A stretch of 64,000 bases of DNA from positions 17,740 through 81,739 of the forward strand of contig DASYKY010000054.1 in the NCBI GenBank assembly GCA_035995025.1, given 5' to 3'. Under the pieces are notes generated by a model that ran no database searches, was not told where the DNA came from, and saw nothing but the letters and a program-made list of their open reading frames with translations. Below are positions 32,711-39,705 of the stretch, one piece after another. The position numbers and the translations under genes are program-made. The number at the start of each line of letters is the position of its first letter. Position 1 is the first letter of the stretch. The DNA comes from Actinophytocola sp035995025 (GTDB lineage: Bacteria; Actinomycetota; Actinomycetes; Mycobacteriales; Pseudonocardiaceae).

Positions 32711-33079
32711 ATGTCGGACCTAGAGGTCACGAACAAGGAGCTGCTCACCCGCGACGAGGCGGCGCAGCGGCTCACCGCGCTCGCCGCCGCTCTCGCCGGC
32801 GGCGAGAAGGTGGAGGTCACGCTCGGCGCCACCCGGCTCGAGATCCGCGTCCCCGACGAGGTCCGCTGCGAGATCGAGATCGAGGTGGACGACGACGAGG
32901 TCGAGCTCGAGGTGGAGCTGAAGTGGTCGCTGGGCAAGCGATCCGCGGCGCCGGTCAAACCAGCCGCCAAACCAGCCGTCAAACCAGCTGCCAAACCAGC
33001 CACGCCGAGCAGGCGGACCGCGGCGGCCGCCAAGGTCAGCGCGCGGGGCGGCCGGCGAGGACGCGGAACAGCGCGCTGA
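32711..33079 (+). CDS. Amphi-Trp domain protein with Lys/Pro/Ala tail
   Basis: This 122-residue protein has an amphi-Trp domain in residues 1-75: LEVTNKELLTRDEAAQRLTALAAALAGG and a beta strand set rich in Glu/Val ending VELEVELKWS. After it comes a basic tail with four AKPA-type repeats (KPAAKPAVKPAAKPA) encoded by a 12-bp repeat, similar in composition to histone H1-like tails. This could bind nucleic acid or polyphosphate; that is inference. GGAAGGGG precedes ATG 32711. The 3' end overlaps the convergent lipid kinase gene by 44 bp. Confidence 0.85.
   Translation: MSDLEVTNKELLTRDEAAQRLTALAAALAGGEKVEVTLGATRLEIRVPDEVRCEIEIEVDDDEVELEVELKWSLGKRSAAPVKPAAKPAVKPAAKPATPSRRTAAAAKVSARGGRRGRGTAR
32956..33003. 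repeat. 12-bp repeats in the amphi-Trp tail
   Basis: AAACCAGCCGCC and close variants occur four times in a row, encoding Lys-Pro-Ala-Ala/Val units. Only the third and sixth codon positions vary much. Confidence 0.8.
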
Positions 33080-34370
33080 CCGCATCGCCGGCGCCCCGGG
33101 GAGCCATCGCCGCCGGGGGAGCACCCGGGGCGTCGAGCGGGACGCGGACCCGCAGCGCGCCGGGCAGCGAGCGGAACCGCAGCGGGGGCGGCAGGCGCAG
33201 CGCCTCGCCGTCCACGCCGACCTCCACGAGCGGCCTGCCCGACCGCACCACGAACTCCCGCGCCGCCCACGTGCGGTAGCCGCGGAAGCGGGCCAGCTGC
33301 CCGGTCAGCTCGGCCGTGATCAGCGTCGGCAGGTCGCGCGCGCGGTCCACGGTCACCGTGACGATGCCGAGCGCGCCCGCGTCCAGCCGCTCCCGGGTGC
33401 CGAACCCCGACAGCCGGTCCAGGCGGTAGGTCCCGTTGGACACCAGCACGACGTCCGCCGCGGGCTCGTCGGAACCGTCCGGCCGGACGTAGTGCAGGTC
33501 GAACCGGTCCGCGCCAGGGCCGAGCAGCTCCGGCAGCTGCTCGGCGACCGTCGCCACCTTCGCGTCGCGGTACTTCGGCGACTGCACGACGGTGGCGTAC
33601 ACCCCCAGCGACGCGTTGTTGACGAACACCCGGTCGCCGAGCAGCGCCAGGTCGACCCGCCGCTCGGCCGCCTCGCCGTACGCGTCCAGCGCGGCGGCCA
33701 CGTCGTCGCGGTCCAGCCCCAGGTCGAGCGCGAAGTGGTTGCGGGTGCCGGCCGGCACGCACACGAACGGGATGTCGTGCCGGCGCGCCACGTCCGCGAC
33801 CAGCGCCTGCGAGCCGTCGCCCCCGGCCATGCCGAGCACGTCCGCGTCCTCGGCGGCCCGCTCCGCCAGCACCCGCAGGTCGTCGCCCGGGCCGAGCACG
33901 ACCGGCGTGATGCCCCGCGCCAGGGCCTTGCGCTCCAGCTCGAACCGGGTCACCTTGCCGCCGCCGGAGCGCGGGTTCATCAGCAGCACCCCGTGCCGGG
34001 CCGGGCCGACCCGCGTGCTGTCGACGAGCGGGGCGAGGTCGCGCCCGAGCGCCGCCCGGGACGCGACCGCGGACACCAGCATCAGCCCGATCACGACGGC
34101 CAGCACCACGAACGTCCGCAGGTCCGGCAGCAGCGCGAGGCCGGCGAGCGCCGCGACCGCCACGACCAGCCAGAGGACCCGGACCGTGCCGCGGCGCACC
34201 AGCGCCGCCCAGCCCGCGGCCACCGTGACGGCCAGCAGCGCCAGGCCGGCCAGCAGCTGCACCGGGTTGCGCAGCAGCGTGACGACCACGACGACGACCA
34301 CCGCCACGACCGCGGCGAGGGCCAGCACGGCCCAGGCCCGGCGGGCAAGCGACGGGACCTGCTCATCCAT
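33036..34370 (-). CDS. Membrane-anchored diacylglycerol kinase family lipid kinase
   Basis: This 444-residue protein has three to four N-terminal membrane helices (about 12-105) followed by a DAGK catalytic domain. GVLLMNPRSGGGKV is the nucleotide-binding glycine loop, LGMAGGDGSQALVADV is the GGDG active-site motif, and VPAGTRNHFALDLGL is the third conserved block. The C-terminal half includes VVLVSNGTYRLDRLSGFG and GVDGEAL. In the family it phosphorylates diacylglycerol or other lipids. ATG 34370 is used; GTG 34379 is also possible. It diverges from DUF2252 across a spacer that contains a box copy. The membrane part is unlike that of the soluble DgkB kinases. Confidence 0.88.
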   Translation of the reverse strand: MDEQVPSLARRAWAVLALAAVVAVVVVVVVTLLRNPVQLLAGLALLAVTVAAGWAALVRRGTVRVLWLVVAVAALAGLALLPDLRTFVVLAVVIGLMLVSAVASRAALGRDLAPLVDSTRVGPARHGVLLMNPRSGGGKVTRFELERKALARGITPVVLGPGDDLRVLAERAAEDADVLGMAGGDGSQALVADVARRHDIPFVCVPAGTRNHFALDLGLDRDDVAAALDAYGEAAERRVDLALLGDRVFVNNASLGVYATVVQSPKYRDAKVATVAEQLPELLGPGADRFDLHYVRPDGSDEPAADVVLVSNGTYRLDRLSGFGTRERLDAGALGIVTVTVDRARDLPTLITAELTGQLARFRGYRTWAAREFVVRSGRPLVEVGVDGEALRLPPPLRFRSLPGALRVRVPLDAPGAPPAAMAPRGAGDAVSALFRVLAGRPAR

Positions 34371-34432
34371 GCCCGGCACGATCGCCGCACGGCCGGGCGG
34401 ATGTCGTCACCCCGCGAAGATGATGCGTGGTT

Positions 34433-34451
34433 CTCACCCCCGGCGGGCGAG
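34433..34451. promoter_or_regulatory. 19-bp box, copy 5 (CTCACCC-N5-GGGCGAG)
   Basis: Copy between the lipid kinase and DUF2252 genes, 34 bp before the preferred DUF2252 start. One base of the right arm (C for T) differs. If translation began at the ATG at 34401, the box would lie inside the gene. Confidence 0.6.
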
Positions 34452-34484
34452 GACCGGGCCTGGTCCGCCACAGACGATTCCCTG

Positions 34485-35903
34485 ATGGTGCTGACGACCG
34501 AACACACAGCGGAAACGCTCACCCGCGACGAGCGGGCCGCCTTGGGGAGGGCGGCCCGCTCGGTGGCGCCGCGGTCGAGCCACGCCGAGTTCAGCCGGGA
34601 CCCGGCCGAGCCGGAGCCGCTGGCGCTGCTGGCGGACCAGGACGCGACGCGGGTGCGGGAGCTGGTCCCGATCCGCTACGGGCGGATGTCGGTCAGCCCG
34701 TTCACCTACTTCCGCGGCGCCGCCCTGCCGATGGCGAGCGACCTCGCCGCCACCCCGCAGTCGGGCATCACGGTGCAGGCGTGCGGCGACGCGCACCTGA
34801 TGAACTTCGGCGTGTTCGCCTCGCCGGAACGCCGGATCGTCTTCGACATCAACGACTTCGACGAGACACTGCCCGGCCCGTGGGAGTGGGACGTCAAGCG
34901 GCTGGCCACGAGCCTGGAGATCGCCGGGCGCGACAACGGGTTCACCGCCCGGCAGTGCCGCGCCGTCGTGGTCGACGCGGTCGCGGAGTACCGCCGCGCC
35001 ATGCGGGAGTTCGCCGGGCTGCCCGCGCTCGAGGTCTGGTACGCGCACGCCGACGCGGAGACCGTGCGGGCGCTGTACGCGAGCCGGGTCGGGGCGGCCC
35101 GGCGCAAGACGATGGCGAAGAACGTGGCGAAGGCGCAGTCGCGGGACAACCTGCGCGCGATGCAGCGGTTCGCGGAGGTCGTCGACGGCTCCGCGCGGAT
35201 CGTGCCCGACCCGCCGATCGTGCTGCCGCTGGAACGGATGGCGGGTTCCGACGCGGAGGTCGACCGGACGCGGGGCGAGCTGCAAGGGATGCTGGAGGCG
35301 TACCGGGGGACCCTGGAACCGGAGCGGCGTGCGCTGCTGGACCGGTACCGGATCGTCGACATGGCGCACAAGGTCGTCGGGGTGGGCAGCGTCGGCACCC
35401 GCTGCTGGATCCTGCTGCTGCTCGGCCGCGACTCGGCCGATCCCCTGCTCCTGCAGGCGAAGGAGGCGAGCGCGTCGGTGCTCGAGCGGTTCGCCGGGCG
35501 CAGCCGCTACGGCAACGCGGGCCGCCGGGTGGTCGTCGGGCAGCGGCTCATGCAGACCGTGAGCGACATCTTCCTCGGCTGGCTGCGGGTGACCGGTCTC
35601 GACGACCGCACGCGGGACTTCTACGTGCGCCAGCTGCGGGACTGGAAGGGCTCGGCGGACGTCGCGTCGCTGCCCCCGCGCGACATGCGCACGTACGGCC
35701 GGCTGTGCGCGTGGACGCTCGCGCGGGCGCACGCGCGCACCGGGGACGACATCGCGATCGCCGCGTACCTGGGCAACAGCACCACGTTCGAGCACGCGAT
35801 CGGCGACTTCGCGGCGGCCTGCGCCGACCAGAACGAACGCGACCACGCGGCGCTGCTCGCGGCGATCGGGTCGGGCGCCGTCGAGGCCGACGCGAGCCGG
35901 TGA
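34485..35903 (+). CDS. DUF2252 family protein
   Basis: This 472-residue protein belongs to DUF2252, a family with a kinase-like (aminoglycoside phosphotransferase-like) fold. Hallmarks are SVAPRSSHAEF near the start, RYGRMSVSPFTYFRGAALPMA, VQACGDAHLMNFGVFASPER, FDINDFDETLPGPWEWDVKRLATS (containing the metal-type Asp residues), and QAKEASASVLERF. ATG 34485 is preferred since family members begin TTEHTAETLT close by; ATG 34401 is an alternative. The K+ channel-like gene overlaps its stop, so they form an operon. The substrate is unknown. Confidence 0.92.
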   Translation: MVLTTEHTAETLTRDERAALGRAARSVAPRSSHAEFSRDPAEPEPLALLADQDATRVRELVPIRYGRMSVSPFTYFRGAALPMASDLAATPQSGITVQACGDAHLMNFGVFASPERRIVFDINDFDETLPGPWEWDVKRLATSLEIAGRDNGFTARQCRAVVVDAVAEYRRAMREFAGLPALEVWYAHADAETVRALYASRVGAARRKTMAKNVAKAQSRDNLRAMQRFAEVVDGSARIVPDPPIVLPLERMAGSDAEVDRTRGELQGMLEAYRGTLEPERRALLDRYRIVDMAHKVVGVGSVGTRCWILLLLGRDSADPLLLQAKEASASVLERFAGRSRYGNAGRRVVVGQRLMQTVSDIFLGWLRVTGLDDRTRDFYVRQLRDWKGSADVASLPPRDMRTYGRLCAWTLARAHARTGDDIAIAAYLGNSTTFEHAIGDFAAACADQNERDHAALLAAIGSGAVEADASR

Positions 35904-36427
35904 GCGGGCGTCCCGCCACCGTCACGCGGCGGCGGTTCCCGCTGCTGGCGGTGGCGCGCCCGTTGGCCACCACCGTCGCGCTGGTCGTCGGCTACTACCT
36001 GCTGCCGGTGGACCGCGCCCTGACCGCGTGGACGCTCGTGGTGCTGGTGGGCGGGACGGTCGCGGTGGTCGCGCTGGTCGTCTGGGAGATCCGGCGCATC
36101 CTGCGCTCGCCGTTCCCCACGCTGCAGGGCGTGCAGGCACTCGCGCTGATCGTGCCGCTGTACCTGCTGATCTACGCGAACGTCTACTACGTGGTGGCGC
36201 ACAACGTGCCCGCCAGCTTCACCACGCCGCTCACCCGCACGGACTCGCTGTACTTCGTCGTCACGGTGTTCGCCACGGTCGGCTTCGGCGACATCGTCGC
36301 GGTCACCCAGGCGGCCCGCGTCCTGGTGACCGCGCAGATGATCGGCAACCTGCTCCTGCTGGGCATCGCGCTGCGGGTGATCGTCACCGCCGTGCAGCGA
36401 AGCCGCGCCCGCGGCGCCGGCGTATGA
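35900..36427 (+). CDS. Ion channel family (potassium channel-like) membrane protein
   Basis: This 175-residue protein has four membrane helices, two early ones and a last pair that flanks a pore loop. The loop reads VFATVGFGDIVAV, with TVGFGD matching the K+ selectivity filter (Phe for Tyr is common). The start is GTG 35900, overlapping the DUF2252 stop. There is no RCK or voltage-sensor domain, so it is a minimal two-pore-helix channel preceded by extra helices. K+ selectivity is inferred from the filter alone. Confidence 0.88.
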   Translation: MSGRPATVTRRRFPLLAVARPLATTVALVVGYYLLPVDRALTAWTLVVLVGGTVAVVALVVWEIRRILRSPFPTLQGVQALALIVPLYLLIYANVYYVVAHNVPASFTTPLTRTDSLYFVVTVFATVGFGDIVAVTQAARVLVTAQMIGNLLLLGIALRVIVTAVQRSRARGAGV

Positions 36428-36431
36428 GCGC

Positions 36432-36704
36432 TCACCTGCCCGCGCTGTGCTCGTTCGGCTCCGGGAGCTGGTGGACGGACACGATCTGCAGGCCGAGGCT
36501 CTCCAGAAAAGTCAGGATTCCGTGCAGGTGCGCCTGGTCGGTCACCGCGCCGTAGAGGATCGTCTCCGGCGGCGCGGGCACGACCTTCATCTCGCTGAAG
36601 TCGCCGACCGCGTCCCGCGTGCGGTCCGACAACCGCCCGCTGACCCGGAACTCGTACTCGCGTCGCACCGAACGCACGTTCGTCGTCACCGGTGCCGTGT
36701 CCAT
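36432..36704 (-). CDS. Small conserved protein, function unknown
   Basis: This 90-residue protein has a central pattern YEFRVSGRLSDRTRDAVGDF and KVVPAPPETILYGAVTDQAHLHGILTFLESLGLQIVSV, which I recall from actinobacterial small proteins, often near similar genes. It looks like an ACT-like or ferredoxin-like alpha/beta fold. The start ATG 36704 overlaps copy 6 of the 19-bp box, so binding there would block it. It diverges from the MalT-like gene. Confidence 0.72.
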   Translation of the reverse strand: MDTAPVTTNVRSVRREYEFRVSGRLSDRTRDAVGDFSEMKVVPAPPETILYGAVTDQAHLHGILTFLESLGLQIVSVHQLPEPNEHSAGR

Positions 36705-36721
36705 CACCCACTGTTGGTGAG
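36703..36721. promoter_or_regulatory. 19-bp box, copy 6 (ATCACCC-N5-TGGTGAG)
   Basis: Copy at the start of the 90-residue protein gene and 79 bp before the MalT-like gene at 36800. Each arm has a difference from consensus, but the 5-bp spacing is kept. Confidence 0.55.
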
Positions 36722-36799
36722 ATGCAAAACCGCACGTTGCGGACGGCATCCGTAGGTGCGACGGTTAGTCCGCACGCGTCCGTGCTGGGGAGGCAGGCG

Positions 36800-39466
36800 A
36801 TGCTGGAAACCACCGGTGGCGGACGAAGACGGGTCGCGGCGACGAAGCTGGCGGCACCCGAGCCGCCCGCGCGTCTCGTGTCCCGTCCGCGGCTGCTCGC
36901 GCGCCTCGACCAGGCCCACGAGTCGCTCGTCACGCTCCTGTCCGCGCCGGCCGGCGCGGGCAAGACCCTGCTGCTCGCGGAATGGGTCAGCATCCGCGGC
37001 GCGGACGAGACGGCCTGGGTGTCGCTGGACGCCGACGACAACGACGAGCGCCGGTTCTGGTCGGCCGTGCTCGACGCGCTGGCCGGCGCCGCGCCGGTCC
37101 CGGCCGGCAGCCCGCTGGCCACGCTCGCGGTGCCGCCGGTCCCGGGCGCGGACCCCGGCTTCCTCGCCGAGGTCGGCAACGCGCTGGAGGACCTGCCCGA
37201 ACCGGTGGTGCTGGTCCTCGACGACCTTCAGGAGCTCACCAGCGTGCGCGGGCTGGAGGCCCTGCTGCAGCACCACCCGGCCGGCCTGCGGCTGGTGCTC
37301 TCGGCCCGGACCGACCCGCAGCTGCCGCTGGCCCGGCTGCGGCTCGCCGACCAGCTGACCGAGATCCGCGACGCGGACCTGCGGTTCTCCACCGCCGAGG
37401 CCCGGGTCATGCTGGCGACCGCGGAGATCGAGCTGAGCCACGACCAGCTGCACCGGCTGCTCGAGCAGACCGAGGGCTGGGCCGCGGCGCTGCGCCTGGC
37501 GACGCTGGCGCTGGCCGGGTCGAGCGATCCCGACCGGTTCCTCGCCGACTTCGCCACCAACGACCGCGCGGTGGCCGCGTACCTCGTCGACGAGGTGCTC
37601 TCCGGGCTGCCGGCGGACATGCGCGAGTTCCTCCGCACGGTGAGCGTCCTCGAGCAGGTCGACGCGCACCTGGCGGCGGAGCTGTCCGGCCGGGCCGACG
37701 CGGGCGCGCTGCTCGACGCGATCGCCGAGCGGACCTCGCTGATCTTCCGGGTGGACACCGACCCGCCGCGCTTCCACGTACACACCCTGCTGCGCTCCCA
37801 CCTGCTCGCCGGCCTGGGCCGGCTGGACCCCGAGCGCGCCGCCGGCCTGCAGGGTGCCGCCGCCGACTGGTACGCCGCCCGCGGCGCGCCGGGTCGCGCG
37901 CTGGCGCACGCCACCCGCGCCGCCGACCCGGTCCGCACCGCGGCCCTGCTACACCGCTACGCGCTGCCGCTCGCGCTGGACGGCCGCCACGAGCTGGTCC
38001 GCGGCGCGCTCGACGCGCTCGGCCCCCGGCCGGTCGTCGAGGACGGCCTGCTGGCGCTGGTGTCCGCGCTGCTGCACCTCGAGCAGGGCGACCCGGCGGG
38101 CGCCGACCGCGACCTCGGGCACGCCGACGCCGCGTGGCCCGCCGAGCCGGACCCGGACCTGGAGGCGTTGCGCACGCTCGTCCGCTCGCGGCGGGCGCAG
38201 TTCTCCGGCGACATCGACGACCTGGCGCGGGCGACCGGGGACCTCGCGGGCACGGTCGGCACGGTGGGCATGCCGGGCACGCTCGACGCGCCCACCCTGC
38301 TGCAGCAGGGCAGCGTGCTGCTCGCCATCGGGGACCGGGCGGGCGCCCGCGAGCAGCTGGGGGCCGCGCTGCGGGCGGCCCGCGCCGGCGAGCACGACTA
38401 CGTCGCCATGCAGAGCCTGACCCAGCTCGCGGGGCTGTCCGCCGCCGAGGGCGACTTCGGCCTGATGGTCACGCTCGCCACGGCCGCCGACGAGGAGAAC
38501 ACCCGCCGCGGCTGGCAGCACACCGTCGAGGCGGCCACCACGGCCATGCTGCTCGCCTACGGCGCGCTGCTGCGCGCGGATCCCGCCGAGTGCCTGCGCC
38601 AGGCGAACCGCGCCGGCACGGTGGTCGACGAGGGCGAGCCGCCGACCATGCGCGGGCTGCACCTGTCGGTGCAGACGCTGCGCGGCGCGGCGGAGTTCGA
38701 GCTGGGCGACCGCACCTCCGGCGCCCGGCGCGTCGCCGCCGCGCGGCTGGTGGGCGGCAGCGCCCGGTTCGCCGACGAGCAGGTCGCGCTGTGCGCAACG
38801 GTCGAGCACCGCATGGCGCTGCTGCTGGGCTGGGGGCCGGTCGCGGCCGAGGTGCTGGCGTGGGCGCAGGAGGGCGTCCCGAACTCGGCCGAGGTGCACC
38901 TGATGCGGGCCAGGGCGCAGCTCGTGCTCGGCAGGCGCGACGCGGCCGCGAAGCTCCTCCAGCCTGCCCTCGACGGCTCGGTGGAGCCGGTGCTGCGCTG
39001 GTCGGCGGTCGAGGCGTGGCTGCTGGCCACGGAGATCGCGCTGATCGCCGGGGACGACATGCGGGCGCGCCGCTCGCTCAAGCGCGCGCTGACCGTGGGC
39101 CAGCAGCTCGACGTGCCCTACCCGGTGGTGTTCGCCGCGCCCGAGGTCACCGACCTGCTGACCAGCCGGCTGGGCACGCTGGGCGGGGTCGTGGAGAAGT
39201 TCGCCGAGCGGGTGTTCGCGTTGCGCCGCGCGCTGCACGTGCCGCCGATGGTGCCGCTGACCGCGCGGGAGCGGGCGGTGCTGCGCCTCCTGCCGACGCT
39301 GCGCTCCTTCGAGGAGATCGCCGACGACCTGACCGTGTCGGCCAACACCGTGAAGACCCACGTCCGCGCCATCTACACCAAGCTCGGCGTGACGAAGCGC
39401 CGCGACGCGGTCACCGTCGCGCAAGAACGCGGCCTGCTCGAGGGCGAACACGACAGCACGTCCTGA
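36800..39466 (+). CDS. MalT-like LuxR-family regulator (first of a pair)
   Basis: This 888-residue protein has a P-loop at SAPAGAGKT (48-56), Walker B VVLVLDDLQEL, a winged-helix region, long TPR-like repeats, and a C-terminal LuxR helix-turn-helix (LTARERAVLRLLPTLRSFEEIADDLTVSANTVKTHV). This is the STAND-class MalT layout: the ATPase clamps shut until a ligand binds. ATG 36800 follows GGGGAGGCAGGCG. The ligand is unknown. A box copy lies upstream. A paralogue follows at 39706 in the same direction, 239 bp away. Confidence 0.9.
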   Translation: MLETTGGGRRRVAATKLAAPEPPARLVSRPRLLARLDQAHESLVTLLSAPAGAGKTLLLAEWVSIRGADETAWVSLDADDNDERRFWSAVLDALAGAAPVPAGSPLATLAVPPVPGADPGFLAEVGNALEDLPEPVVLVLDDLQELTSVRGLEALLQHHPAGLRLVLSARTDPQLPLARLRLADQLTEIRDADLRFSTAEARVMLATAEIELSHDQLHRLLEQTEGWAAALRLATLALAGSSDPDRFLADFATNDRAVAAYLVDEVLSGLPADMREFLRTVSVLEQVDAHLAAELSGRADAGALLDAIAERTSLIFRVDTDPPRFHVHTLLRSHLLAGLGRLDPERAAGLQGAAADWYAARGAPGRALAHATRAADPVRTAALLHRYALPLALDGRHELVRGALDALGPRPVVEDGLLALVSALLHLEQGDPAGADRDLGHADAAWPAEPDPDLEALRTLVRSRRAQFSGDIDDLARATGDLAGTVGTVGMPGTLDAPTLLQQGSVLLAIGDRAGAREQLGAALRAARAGEHDYVAMQSLTQLAGLSAAEGDFGLMVTLATAADEENTRRGWQHTVEAATTAMLLAYGALLRADPAECLRQANRAGTVVDEGEPPTMRGLHLSVQTLRGAAEFELGDRTSGARRVAAARLVGGSARFADEQVALCATVEHRMALLLGWGPVAAEVLAWAQEGVPNSAEVHLMRARAQLVLGRRDAAAKLLQPALDGSVEPVLRWSAVEAWLLATEIALIAGDDMRARRSLKRALTVGQQLDVPYPVVFAAPEVTDLLTSRLGTLGGVVEKFAERVFALRRALHVPPMVPLTARERAVLRLLPTLRSFEEIADDLTVSANTVKTHVRAIYTKLGVTKRRDAVTVAQERGLLEGEHDSTS

Positions 39467-39654
39467 ACCGTCTCGCCCGCTGCGGGCGACGCCGTTTCCG
39501 CGCCGTGATCGACGACGGTTTATCGAACACGCGTCCGTGACAAAATCACGCCGGGGAAGATCGGCATTCTCCACGAGACCTACAACGCCGTAATTTCCGG
39601 ACGAACATGAAATGGCTCCACACAGGCATTCGTGGATTGAACAAAATTCGAGAA

Positions 39655-39670
39655 AGGGACCTAAGTCCCT
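39655..39670. promoter_or_regulatory. DosR-like palindrome before the second MalT-like gene
   Basis: AGGGAC-CTAA-GTCCCT has 6-bp perfect arms and matches the core GGGAC-N4-GTCCC of the hypoxia/NO DosR (DevR) box. It lies 35 bp before the start codon at 39706, in an AT-rich spacer. Similarity to the DosR box is only at the core. Confidence 0.45.
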
Positions 39671-39705
39671 AGAAAACACATGGTAGCGGGCTTACGATCA
39701 TCGTC

